Part shown: piece after piece, positions 9,701 through 16,197 of the stretch
Layout: each line of letters starts with the position of its first letter
Numbering within the stretch: the stretch's first letter is position 1
Notes under the pieces: generated by a model
The model's input: the letters and a program-made list of their open reading frames with translations, nothing else
The model's database searches: none
Told to the model about the DNA's origin: nothing
Translations under genes and position numbers: made by a program
Assembly: GCA_027577415.1 (NCBI GenBank)
Contig: JANBQS010000332.1
Location: 1 to 20,810, forward strand
DNA length: 20,810 nt
DNA from: Coemansia sp. RSA 922
Taxonomy: Eukaryota; Kickxellomycota; Kickxellomycetes; Kickxellales; Kickxellaceae
Direction: 5' to 3'

Positions 9701-11353
9701 CTTGTTCCTACGACTGTCGATATCCCTTTGGCTGACAACTTGGATACCGGTGCCCTGTCGTCGACTACGGTGTCGCCTCCAGTTGAGCCCGCGCAGCTAA
9801 CGGTGGTATCTCGGCCTCCGTCTGTCCCAAGTGTTGGAGCTAGCACGGTACATTCAAAGACTCCTAATGTTGCTTCGATACCGAATACTGCGCCACTGCA
9901 AGTCAATTTGGTGAATATTACAGTGCCCAGTTTGCCGTCGTCGACTTTTATTGGGACTGGATCTGATGCTGCCCAGGCATCACTCGCGATGGTGGCTCCT
10001 TCGGCTGTACTACCACAGCGCCAACAGGCACCGCCTCTGCGTGCGGTGAAATCCAACCTGCCTGCGAAGCCAAATATAGCGTCTGCTCCTTCTCGCCCTG
10101 GCGTAGAGGCGCGTAGCAGCACGCCTAGTCTGCCCTCGACCCCGGCGGCTAACTCTCAGCAGACTCTGACTGCCGCTACGCTAGCAGCCATAGTGTCGTA
10201 TGATATGCGTCAAAGTCCTCCGCAGCAAGTGGCTATACCGACGCTCTCTGCTCCTCCCGTGTCGGCACCTCAGCCTTTGCTGGTGCCCGATTTCTCTGGC
10301 GGCGGTGGTGGTGGGATTTCGGATTCTCGTCGAAGCAGTTTGACGCCGAATATTATTGGCCTTGTGCAGTCATCCTCGCCACTACCTTTACAGTCCATGC
10401 AGCAGCCACAAATGCCTATGAGTGCGCCATATTCTGGACAGACTATCAGCATCTCTTCATCGCCTGTTGGCTCGCCTCCACGTCAACAACAGTGGCAGAC
10501 TCAACGGGCGTATCAGCAACCGCGGATGCTTGGAACTTCATTTAGCGAAACTCAACTGCATCTCACTACGACTGACCCCAATACGGCTATTAGTCCGCTA
10601 ACAGCTGGTGCAACTCCATATATGGCGAATATGCGGGGACCGCAGCCTTCTCAGCCACCACCCATTGTACGGGCTCGACCACCGCCGCCGCCGCCTGTTG
10701 TACGAGCTCTGCCGAGCTATGGGGATCTGGCGATGGACCTGGCACAAGGGTACCTTGCTATGAATCAGCCTATGCCTCTGTCAGTGGCGCAACAGGTTTC
10801 GGCAAATATGCAGCAGCAGCAGGGCGATTTGTCTAGTGAGCAGCAAATGCGGACTCGGGCGGATATGCAATGGCGGATGCAGTTACTACAGCAGCAGCAG
10901 CAACTTGCTATGCTTGCACGGGGATTTGGCCAACAACAACAACAATATTTCCATTCGCCGACTATGACGCAGCTCATTACGCCGATTACTGGGACTCGTG
11001 AGCCTTCCTCTTCCTCCTCTTCTTATTCTGAGCAGCCGACGCTGGTGGATACCTATAGTCGTCAAATAGGGCCAGTTGGGAATGCGTCTTGGCAGTATCC
11101 TGTCATGGCTAGGCCGCCCATGTATTTGGAGCGTTTGAACGCGCATTTGCCGACTACTGATATGGCTTGTGTGATCTGTGAGGACCCTGTACACTCACCG
11201 GCTAATTGTCCGTTTGCTAGGAATGTGGGGTACTTGAATCGGCGACGCTTGGCAGTGGATGAGGATGCAAAGTTACCGCCAAATTTCAAGGGTATGATGC
11301 TGACAGTTATCGACGACTTTATGAGAAAGGCACTAAACAACCAACATGGATAA
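3797..11353 (+). CDS. Mi-2/Mit1-like CHD chromatin remodeller (chromodomain-PHD-SNF2)
   Basis: This single exon encodes about 2518 aa and is probably an ATP-dependent nucleosome remodeller acting in repressive chromatin (Mi-2/CHD3-4, S. pombe Mit1 type). Numbering is from M3797. In order: a chromodomain (~7-60), a second chromodomain-like segment (~190-250), a PHD zinc finger (Cys479 to Cys536), two more chromodomain-like segments (~560-590 and ~664-690), then an SNF2 ATPase (~741-985). The ATPase has Walker A DEMGLGKT (766-773), DEGH (891-894) in place of the usual DEAH, and LTGTPVQND. The helicase C lobe (~1077-1230) ends in QAIARAHRIGQ (1182-1192). The tail of about 1290 aa is acidic, then rich in Ser, Pro and Gln, and carries two CCHC zinc knuckles (C1523-C1536 and C2458-C2471). 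An upstream in-frame ATG at 3737 would add 20 hydrophobic residues; I prefer 3797 because the chromodomain starts directly after it. The gene is convergent with the SLC41-like gene. Family assignment is firm; the orthologue is not. Confidence 0.93.
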   Translation: MQSDKEDDFDVNRIIGRRISLSRGTEYLILWLTYTLADSSWEPSNLLTCSQKIEEFEERCYQLRVEQQGQADTLPVDLYEDHGLVTLVDEGHEYMADCDSGFEVPPEDFDFVGDGSVSNNYASGGQVRAASRDQTVGTTATHGWHRMRQHPEEAGQNSHSPTLARSHAGFEPLSAPTYSSFLLPSTADTSTLSIEITRICGTIGDNGGRVYYLVQWSDQGLSWEAPSAFIRRKEVELLTRFGNSQFAQERRNLGQELLSGLTNGKVGLNTGKVAAMSGSVNRASDSSDAGRWFNLNSSTLAPTGPDSLQPTLPAPPPPAAKALARHIVESDDEEINTRSSRSSSADSGQPLLHAVKRQRTGSPVSAALALTDGGVDSPLARRMAQLSTAKKVASVYVRHREGEVLELHPISRATSERIERERRLAIARLQRAVAAPAEPVAGRAGVVAHGRVARVAETPPATPVQAPPPVQRPAERKACSACQMGTQPDAWGCDECGLWFHRRCYLSLATRLGADSEYLSVLEDYDDDDKFVCRFCSLYSRRTPQEFLTWRGAASSNRVNMAGVDILVKWRGVSYRHLDWVPFLWLQAQPDMRQKSMALKVRVSNTPEPPRLEDTFSQDHLLPAAIIEVRPCAPAVAKERLAKMRKDPPAGVPEDAWTLHTTCESVRVVWRGLGASDATWEAPPNPNDAGPEYCAWYADYVAWQQSETVSLLKHLQLAKKSGAAEHVEYERQPEFIRGGTLYPYQMAGANWLWRKWNRRQSVILADEMGLGKTVQVIAFLLMIFHSTLPAQSSSESNLGTFPFLIVAPTTLISNWAQELRTWAPGLVVAQLSGRAADREVELEHTIFRHTPGSKRRDLRCHVVLASYEAVANQVGIRELTTGIAWQAIVYDEGHRLKNDQAKTYKALSVFNTRMRVVLTGTPVQNDLRELSNILSFIDPDNRALLSQIEQLFEDGSPPRLARVHSLIAKYFLRRTKSDVPCLVPAKHEVIVPVSMTRLQRELYRATLTKNVRLLQSIASALHRDHRPGSVERVGSKSLNNVLLEVRQIVSHPYLINNAEPKFDSKEETHAQLISAGGKLSFLHALLPELQRRGHRALVFTQFKRTLDVLEDYLAGEGIGCVRIDGDTPSRLRQTAVNQFNAPGSSLLVFLASTRTGGTGLNLTSADVVIIYDCDFNPQADIQAIARAHRIGQTKPVTVLKLVTENSAEERIVRRATRKLLLDHLVIGTMAAAEKSDAAQPPVAELSPADMEADLRCDARTLFDESVEVRDIVYDSQRVVALLDQCQAALAEEKKRLDASGPATKSPFGVARVWAMDRDGRLDDVANEPESSSETTTTPASGAAADVWARLLEQKSEVPADGDVEMADSEGGGPRLRARKQKVDYGVVAVAAEDGAAADAAADDDGDEAMDAKDDDDDYVDEPHTLDAAGMTVVQPNELVDVVRAHVKGIIDNYKASARMDSSRRPSNWDEQVRLAFKDLCFPPLAMDKVQSSPPILLFTMPTDLRLPRGAQLPPQPPLLHNYCALCRGPWHGTGYCPRICDPQLFYGVAKIKSIQGYWAHPFFHDFVSWYSFQYIWFVLGDPRGPNVNDHNISTYRSYVCSAESYRHDVRVERRRREEERLNGIVAEAGRRANHYNYYTREYSSLCDNTRVCGELAVDVSDNVGRCKPVRYTGFGPLELDGPLYTGILADLRGRGFYLPTDVAALGPEHLSALLVARSNLRTMCLRMRELGHACMNPRARGPLPPKLLQMATNARLFATHGLLIDRRIAELRALAPADVDTTTVAAAAAAAAAHSVEAVETLFSMDVDDESEISLNEEIIAPEPIIEEVVEVPEPAVVNVAPAETCSDSVVPIDGQFDYAPGVHGIRIAAGKLSQARSLIAAARDGGEEPALETKEALMAAICDARTINLRELLKAVSARPQLHGLLPMVRRLAEIQADPNSEELEITSTLQELVLRVKAYTRDTQNVLVPTTVDIPLADNLDTGALSSTTVSPPVEPAQLTVVSRPPSVPSVGASTVHSKTPNVASIPNTAPLQVNLVNITVPSLPSSTFIGTGSDAAQASLAMVAPSAVLPQRQQAPPLRAVKSNLPAKPNIASAPSRPGVEARSSTPSLPSTPAANSQQTLTAATLAAIVSYDMRQSPPQQVAIPTLSAPPVSAPQPLLVPDFSGGGGGGISDSRRSSLTPNIIGLVQSSSPLPLQSMQQPQMPMSAPYSGQTISISSSPVGSPPRQQQWQTQRAYQQPRMLGTSFSETQLHLTTTDPNTAISPLTAGATPYMANMRGPQPSQPPPIVRARPPPPPPVVRALPSYGDLAMDLAQGYLAMNQPMPLSVAQQVSANMQQQQGDLSSEQQMRTRADMQWRMQLLQQQQQLAMLARGFGQQQQQYFHSPTMTQLITPITGTREPSSSSSSYSEQPTLVDTYSRQIGPVGNASWQYPVMARPPMYLERLNAHLPTTDMACVICEDPVHSPANCPFARNVGYLNRRRLAVDEDAKLPPNFKGMMLTVIDDFMRKALNNQHG

Positions 11354-11425
11354 TAATATACTCTCGTTTTGTTTTTTTTTGTATTTTAAAAATTTTTACA
11401 TTAGTCAATTATTATTGTTTTATTT
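11354..11425. other. 72-bp convergent intergenic gap
   Basis: This short AT-rich gap holds the 3' ends of two converging genes. T runs serve one strand, and AATAAAA on the minus strand near 11418 is a plausible polyadenylation signal for the transporter gene. The two 3' untranslated regions probably overlap. Confidence 0.5.
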
Positions 11426-12781
11426 TTAAACCAAAAGAAATACAAGTGCTAATAGTACTGTACCCAACATATCGCCAGTTCCAGTAATAAACGGATTAAC
11501 GTAATCGTCAGGGTCGTATCCCTTGGACCAAAGTATTGTGCAGGCTAGACGACCCAATACGAGCATTGCGAGGCCATGGATGACAGTGGCCGCAACATAG
11601 ACCAGTACGAACCACAAGGTGACGTGAAGCGATGTATCCACGAATCTGTGCATAGCGAGGAATCCCAGTTGTACAGGGATATTGATAAGCAAGAGTATAA
11701 ACATAACAAGGTTATGCTCTTTAGCCGATCCACCAGCAATATCTCTCTTCGACGCTTTATGTAGACTAGTAGACAGACGTGAAGCAAATACAGTACCGAT
11801 ATTACCGCCAATACCGTTCATCACCGGTACTAATGCTGGCATACCGGGAAACCGATCAGCGTATTTTTCTACTATAATCCCGGCAATACTCGACGTAACC
11901 GCTGCATAAACCAAAGGTAACCAGCCCTCAGTTATATGGTGCGCCATGTGTTCGTTCCTCCGGACTATGTGGAATAGGAATACGGTAAGTCCCAGAGAAA
12001 GTACGACTACGAGACAGGGCCACAGCGTCTGAATCTGCGTTATAAGCAGACTGGTTATCAACGAGAGTATAAACAATGTAGACATGTCCCCGAAACTACT
12101 CGCTATAGGCGTACCGATATTGTCGGGATCAATACCGAACTTGTGCGATACAGACACAGTGACGCTAATAAGTACACCGATAATAGCACTACCCAATAAC
12201 GCGCAGGCGAGACCCGCAGCTAGTAGGAGTGCGGACTGTTGGCAGAATTCCAAGAATGCTAAATTAGGACCGCCCGAGGGGATAAGTGCCAAGACCGAGG
12301 AAATAATGCCGACGCATGCGCCAATAATAGTACTCTGCAACAACAGCAACTCCATATTAGACCGCATAACAGCCATCCCCTCCCTCCTATGATCAAACGT
12401 GCCCAAATTGGCCTGTGTCGAGAGTCTCGTAGACATATTCAGTTCAATGTTACTTTTAAGGTTCAAAAGAATAGGAACCATTATAAATAACGCCGGTACT
12501 TGGTCAAACGCTGGTCTATTCTTTATACTTCCTAGTATGTAACCGGCGAATATCGATCCTAATACTGATATTAGGAGTGCTGGTAGTACTTCGATTGTTA
12601 ACTCGGTTAGAATTTGTCGCGGTGTCCTGTGTATGTGTACCGTGGGTGTGTGGTCCAGTGAGGTTAGACTAATGGCTGATGCGGAGGAGTTTCGTGAAGA
12701 GCTGTGCTCGGAATCTGTACGTGGAAGTGAAGCCCATTCTAGAGTTGCTGTGAGATTGTCGATTGAAGTACGTAGAGTCAT
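11426..12781 (-). CDS. SLC41/MgtE-like magnesium transporter
   Basis: This 451-aa multipass membrane protein is predicted to move Mg2+ across a membrane; the sequence does not tell whether plasma membrane or organelle. It has the two tandem MgtE-type membrane domains of the SLC41 family. Repeat 1 carries the VPALFIMVPILLNLKSNIE region (~95-113), the STRLSTQANLG segment (~117-127) and DPDNIGTPIASSFGDM (~218-233). Repeat 2 carries PVMNGIGGNIGTVFASRLST (319-338) and DPDDYVNPFITGTGDM (~423-438). The conserved Asp residues in the DPD and GD motifs line the ion path in this family. The N-terminal ~55 residues are Ser/Thr-rich, hydrophilic and probably cytosolic. The first ATG is at 12781; the frame runs upstream only to a TTG. 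Codon use is visibly less GC-rich than in the genes on either side. It diverges from the acetyltransferase gene. Confidence 0.9.
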   Translation of the reverse strand: MTLRTSIDNLTATLEWASLPRTDSEHSSSRNSSASAISLTSLDHTPTVHIHRTPRQILTELTIEVLPALLISVLGSIFAGYILGSIKNRPAFDQVPALFIMVPILLNLKSNIELNMSTRLSTQANLGTFDHRREGMAVMRSNMELLLLQSTIIGACVGIISSVLALIPSGGPNLAFLEFCQQSALLLAAGLACALLGSAIIGVLISVTVSVSHKFGIDPDNIGTPIASSFGDMSTLFILSLITSLLITQIQTLWPCLVVVLSLGLTVFLFHIVRRNEHMAHHITEGWLPLVYAAVTSSIAGIIVEKYADRFPGMPALVPVMNGIGGNIGTVFASRLSTSLHKASKRDIAGGSAKEHNLVMFILLLINIPVQLGFLAMHRFVDTSLHVTLWFVLVYVAATVIHGLAMLVLGRLACTILWSKGYDPDDYVNPFITGTGDMLGTVLLALVFLLV

Positions 12782-12929
12782 TATGAATAAATACAAAAAT
12801 AATAATATAAAGCTTATTTAGAAATAGGTGAAACATGTTCCTGAAACTCTTTTGTCGATCAATAGCTTGGCAATAATTGACAACTCCGAGCCGCGACTCG
12901 CAAAATAAAAAGTTGCATCATTAAGATGC

Positions 12930-12947
12930 GGGGTTAGCTCATCTGGG
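12930..12947 (+). other. tRNA 5'-half-like fragment (A-box-like)
   Basis: GGGGTTAGCTCATCTGGG resembles the 5' end and D arm of a tRNA. It shares GGGTTAGCTCA exactly with the tRNA-Lys at 465-537 and nearly fits the Pol III A box. No anticodon arm, B box or pairing 3' acceptor follows, so this is a fragment or a chance match, not a tRNA gene. Confidence 0.35.
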
Positions 12948-12993
12948 CGACAAATCATCCGCGCATGCATGATTCTTATCTTTTCTTCGCGCG

Positions 12994-13001
12994 TATAAAA
13001 G
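12994..13001 (+). promoter_or_regulatory. TATA box of the acetyltransferase gene
   Basis: TATAAAAG lies 94 bp before the ATG at 13088, followed by a pyrimidine-rich leader. Because it lies downstream of the alternative in-frame ATG at 12965, transcripts begun from it would exclude that ATG. This supports 13088 as the true start. Confidence 0.7.
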
Positions 13002-13087
13002 AAACCATTCCCTGTTGCTCCATCTATCTTGTCTTTCCATTTTTTTCTTCTTCAAACTACACTTTATATTTTTCTTTATTCAAAAAA

Positions 13088-14494
13088 ATGCTGCGTACCT
13101 CTCTCTCCCTCCTCCTCCGTCGCCAGCGCATAGTAGTGCCCCGCATGCTCAGCCAAGGGTTACTGCTGCACACACAGCCGGCCAGGCACAATAACCAGCC
13201 GATGGACTTTCCCTGCATCGACAAGCTCGAGACCAGACAACGGGACCTCCTGTCAGGGCCCGAGCCCACATACGACAAGATAGTAACAGGCTACAAAACG
13301 TACACACACCCGCAGTTCACTTGCGACCACGGCGGCCAGCTGTCCCAGATGCGTATCGCATACGAGACGTGGGGCCAACTGAACGCGCAAAAGAGCAACG
13401 CCATACTGATCCACACCGGACTGTCAGGCAGCTCACACGCGCGCAGCCACGAGCTGAACAAGAGCGCCGGGTGGTGGGAAAAGTTCATCGGGCCCGGGCT
13501 GGCCATCGACACGGACAAGTTCTTTGTGATCTGCACCAACGTCATCGGCGGCTGCTACGGGTCGACAGGGCCCTCGTCGTTCGACGAGTCGGGCGCGCGG
13601 TACGCAACGTCGTTCCCGCTGCTGACAATCAACGACATGGTGCGGGCACAGTTCCACCTGCTCGACCACCTGGGCATTGCCAAGCTGCACGCGTCGGTGG
13701 GGGCCAGCATGGGCGGCATGCAGTCGCTGTGCGCGGCGGCGCTGCACTCGGAGCGCGTCGGGCGGCTGGTGACGATCTCGGCGTGCGCGCGGTCGCACCC
13801 ATACTCCATCGCGCTGCGGTTCGCGCAGCGGCAGGCGCTGATGGCCGACGCCAACTTCAACCGCGGCCACTACTACGACGGCGTGCAGCCCCACGTCGGC
13901 ATGAAGCTCGCGCGGTCCATCGCCACGGTCACGTACCGGTCTGGCCCCGAGTGGGAGCTGCGGTTCGGGCGGCGGCGGCAGAGGCCCGACCAGCCGCCAG
14001 CGCTGTGCCCGGACTTTCTCATCGAAACGTACCTCGACCACCAGAGCGAGCGGTTCTGCCTGCAGTACGACGCCAACTCGCTGCTGTACGTGTCAAAGGC
14101 CATGGACATGTTCGACATCAGCCACTCGGTCACCCAGCGCCTCAGCAGGCTGCGCGCAGACAACCAGCGCGCCTGCACCTTGGTGTGCTTGGACGCCAGC
14201 GAGCAGCCGGCGTCGGACCAGGGCCACTCGGGCGTCGAGACCAGCGAGGAGATCAGGGCCGACCTGGTGCGAGGCGTCAAGGCGGCCATGCAGCCGACAC
14301 TGGTGCTGGGCGTGCAGTCGGACATTCTGTTCCCCGTGCGCCAGCAAAAGGAAATCGCCGACATTCTGCGCCAGGCTGGCAACACGCGCGTCACGTACTA
14401 CGAGCTGGACGCCATATACGGCCACGACACCTTCCTCATCGACGTCGTCAACGTCGGCGCTGCCATCAAGGGCCATCTAGAAAACACGCACTAG
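13088..14494 (+). CDS. MetX-family O-acetyltransferase, probably mitochondrial serine O-acetyltransferase
   Basis: This 468-aa alpha/beta-hydrolase enzyme transfers an acetyl group from acetyl-CoA to the hydroxyl of serine or homoserine, feeding cysteine or methionine synthesis. The nucleophile is Ser207 in GASMGGMQ; the rest of the triad is Asp412 (VQSDILFP) and His446 (YGHDTFLID). The first ~35 residues ([19 protein letters not shown] and on) are Arg/Leu/Ser-rich without acidic residues, a good mitochondrial targeting peptide. Segments such as [29 protein letters not shown] and [11 protein letters not shown] fit my recollection of the fungal serine O-acetyltransferases (Aspergillus CysA, S. 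pombe Cys2) better than Met2-type homoserine acetyltransferases. Substrate remains an inference. An in-frame ATG at 12965 lies upstream of the TATA box and is rejected. The coding sequence is strongly GC-rich. It converges on the phosphatase gene, stops 44 bp apart. Confidence 0.9.
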   Translation: MLRTSLSLLLRRQRIVVPRMLSQGLLLHTQPARHNNQPMDFPCIDKLETRQRDLLSGPEPTYDKIVTGYKTYTHPQFTCDHGGQLSQMRIAYETWGQLNAQKSNAILIHTGLSGSSHARSHELNKSAGWWEKFIGPGLAIDTDKFFVICTNVIGGCYGSTGPSSFDESGARYATSFPLLTINDMVRAQFHLLDHLGIAKLHASVGASMGGMQSLCAAALHSERVGRLVTISACARSHPYSIALRFAQRQALMADANFNRGHYYDGVQPHVGMKLARSIATVTYRSGPEWELRFGRRRQRPDQPPALCPDFLIETYLDHQSERFCLQYDANSLLYVSKAMDMFDISHSVTQRLSRLRADNQRACTLVCLDASEQPASDQGHSGVETSEEIRADLVRGVKAAMQPTLVLGVQSDILFPVRQQKEIADILRQAGNTRVTYYELDAIYGHDTFLIDVVNVGAAIKGHLENTH

Positions 14495-14500
14495 AGAGAT

Positions 14501-14548
14501 TACACTCTACGGAAAGTACACTCGACAGAAAGCACACCCTACAGAAAG
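14501..14548. repeat. Three tandem 16-bp units overlapping the phosphatase stop
   Basis: The units are TACACTCTACGGAAAG, TACACTCGACAGAAAG and CACACCCTACAGAAAG, in tandem between the two convergent genes. The third unit overlaps the end of the minus-strand phosphatase and encodes its last codons (TTT CTG TAG, Phe-Leu-stop). The other two are degenerate copies of the same segment in its 3' untranslated region. Confidence 0.85.
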
Positions 14549-15474
14549 TACATCGCCTCGGGTGCTGGCGCCGGCGGCTGCTGCTGCCTGACCATGGCCA
14601 CTGACTCGGGCGCTGCCTCAAACGTAATAAAGTCGCGCTTCAGGTACGGGTCGACGTTGAGCAGGCTGGCTACGTTGCCGCAGCGGTAGCAGTAGTTGGG
14701 CGCCGACCACACTGTCGACAGCCGGTCGTTGAACTGCACCAGGTACCCCTCCATGCACAGCTGGTGCGCCCTCAGGATATGCGACAGCCCGTTGAGCTGC
14801 AGGAACCGGTCGACGACGTCGCCGCCAAACGTGTACCCGGCTCCACGCTGCGACCTCCCAAACGCCCTGATCTCGGCATCCGGATCCGACCACAAAATAT
14901 CTGCCAGCGCGCCCTCGTGCGGGATCTCCTCGAACCGGTCCAACACGCGCAGTTGGTCGACGTGCTGGATGGAGGGGGAGAGCCCGCCATGCACGCAAAA
15001 GATACTCCCGTCAATGGTCACCGCCAGCGTCAGGTAGTCGAAGAGATCGGTGAATTCCCGCCACACAGCCGCCGAGCCCTGGTACTTTTGCATGCACTCG
15101 GCGTAGAACCCATACGTCTTTGTGATGTTGCGCGACTCGTGGTTGCCTCGCAGAAGGTGCATTCTTTGCGGGTATCGTAGCTTCAGACATGCCAGCAGGC
15201 TGATTGTCTCGACGCTGTGGTGCCCGCGGTCAACGTAGTCGCCGAGGAATAGGTAGTTTGTGTCAGGGCATCGCCCGCCTATGCTGAATATCTCAAGCAG
15301 GTCGAAGAACTGCCCATGTACGTCGCCAATTACTGTCACTGGCGCGTCTATGGCTACTACGTTGGCTTCGTCTGCTAACAGTAAACGCAGCGAATAGCAT
15401 ACTTGCTCTACTTCGGACTCGCTCAGTATTTTGCCCTCATACAATCTCTCTATGCAATTATCAACGTCCAACAT
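14539..15474 (-). CDS. PPG1: PPG1-like PP2A-family serine/threonine phosphatase catalytic subunit
   Basis: This 311-aa metallophosphatase removes phosphate from Ser/Thr residues. All signature motifs are intact: GDVHG (50-54), GDYVDRG (78-84), RGNHE (109-113), HGG (162-164), RAHQ (235-238) and SAPNYCYRCGN (257-267). The N-terminus LDVDNCIERLYEGKILSE and the segment HLLRGNHESRNITKTYGFY match the PPG1 branch better than PP2A, PP4 or PP6. The protein ends in YFL, the PP2A-family tail whose Leu is carboxymethylated and helps subunit binding. In yeast, Ppg1 works with the Far/STRIPAK-like complex; that role here is inferred. It lacks the long C-terminal extension of yeast Ppg1 and instead has a short Pro/Gln-rich tail. 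The ATG at 15474 is the obvious start. Confidence 0.93.
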   Translation of the reverse strand: MLDVDNCIERLYEGKILSESEVEQVCYSLRLLLADEANVVAIDAPVTVIGDVHGQFFDLLEIFSIGGRCPDTNYLFLGDYVDRGHHSVETISLLACLKLRYPQRMHLLRGNHESRNITKTYGFYAECMQKYQGSAAVWREFTDLFDYLTLAVTIDGSIFCVHGGLSPSIQHVDQLRVLDRFEEIPHEGALADILWSDPDAEIRAFGRSQRGAGYTFGGDVVDRFLQLNGLSHILRAHQLCMEGYLVQFNDRLSTVWSAPNYCYRCGNVASLLNVDPYLKRDFITFEAAPESVAMVRQQQPPAPAPEAMYFL

Positions 15475-15574
15475 AATGAATTAACAAAAATATAAAAAAA
15501 TACAGTAAAATTGAAAAAGATAAATAAAAAAAGAAACAGAAAATGTTTGCTTCAGTCTTTCTTTTTTCTCACAC

Positions 15575-15588
15575 CACACACGTGTGTG
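15575..15588. promoter_or_regulatory. 14-bp palindrome with CACGTG core upstream of PPG1-like gene
   Basis: CACACACGTGTGTG is a perfect palindrome about 100 bp upstream of the phosphatase start and about 70 bp beyond the T-run terminator of tRNA-Pro. It is a candidate bHLH-type site; function is not shown by sequence. Confidence 0.4.
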
Positions 15589-15658
15589 ATTGCTATCTGA
15601 TCTTATCGACCTTTATTTTATTTTTTCCTTGTTTACTGTGGGGTTGGAACCAGAGGCT

Positions 15659-15665
15659 AAAAAAA
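15659..15665 (-). terminator. Pol III terminator of tRNA-Pro
   Basis: On the minus strand a run of seven T follows the tRNA-Pro 3' end after an 11-nt trailer, a typical Pol III terminator. Confidence 0.85.
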
Positions 15666-15676
15666 CTTCGTTTAAG

Positions 15677-15748
15677 GGGCTCTGCCGGGAATTGCACCCG
15701 GGACCTCTCCGACCCGAACGGAGAATCATGCTTCTAGACCACAAAGCC
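15677..15748 (-). tRNA. tRNA-Pro (anticodon CGG)
   Basis: A 72-nt cloverleaf lies on the minus strand. The acceptor GGCTTTG pairs with CAGAGCC (one G-T), the anticodon stem CTCCG/CGGAG encloses TTCGGGT (anticodon CGG), and the T arm CCGGG/CCCGG has the loop TGCAATT. There is no intron and no encoded CCA. A proline CCG reader fits the GC-rich codon use of the core genes. It lies between the phosphatase gene and the AT-rich right arm. Confidence 0.95.
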
Positions 15749-16197
15749 AAAACGAGGCAATTTTTGAGCTAAACTGCCAACATTTCCTTGTGATGGAACT
15801 CATCACTGATCAATGTCGAGCCGAGGAACAGCGCCTAAACAGGCCGCCAGAAGTAATTTCTGCGCCAAGGGTCAGCCGACCTGCAAGAGACTAAACGAGA
15901 GGAACCCGATTGACTTACTTGTTACCTTTTTTGACGGAACAGACAACTGGAATATAACTTATTTTTGAACCTGACTTTTGATACTATTTACAAACGACTA
16001 TTTATTTATACTTTATTGTTTTCTATTTACTACACTTTCCTGACTGCTACCAGTGTGCTGTGTCATCCTGTGCTACGCTAAGAGCTTTTATAGACATAAC
16101 GAGAAACTTATATTCTATTGTGTAAAAATTTATTTATTTCTAGTCATGTTGTCCTAATAAATAAATAAAAAGAACTTACTGTGCTGAACCACTGTTG
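15749..16197. other. Intergenic region, nothing recognised
   Basis: This AT-rich stretch separates tRNA-Pro from the 3' end of the small minus-strand gene. Near 16160, ATAAATAAATAAA repeats lie in a T/A-rich stretch. I see no gene or RNA. Confidence 0.6.

Larger units (their letters stand above)
12782..13087. promoter_or_regulatory. Shared divergent promoter region
   Basis: These 306 bp separate the starts of the divergent Mg transporter (-) and acetyltransferase (+) genes and must contain both promoters. The acetyltransferase side has a clear TATA box. The transporter side has only AT-rich TATA-like sequence near 12800-12815. A tRNA-like stretch at 12930-12947 sits in the middle. Confidence 0.7.

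Noticed and set aside
12930..13005. A third tRNA gene upstream of the acetyltransferase
   Set aside because: Only the 5' and D-arm portion is present; no anticodon arm, T arm or pairing acceptor strand could be drawn.
12965..13087. Upstream 41-codon extension of the acetyltransferase
   Set aside because: The extension contains the TATA box (12994-13001) and encodes an unlikely aromatic-rich segment; the start at 13088 gives a clean mitochondrial leader.
13321..14604. A 427-codon plus-strand frame overlapping the acetyltransferase
   Set aside because: It is a shifted frame of the real gene, very rich in Arg, Ala and His, and runs through the convergent intergenic gap into the phosphatase.
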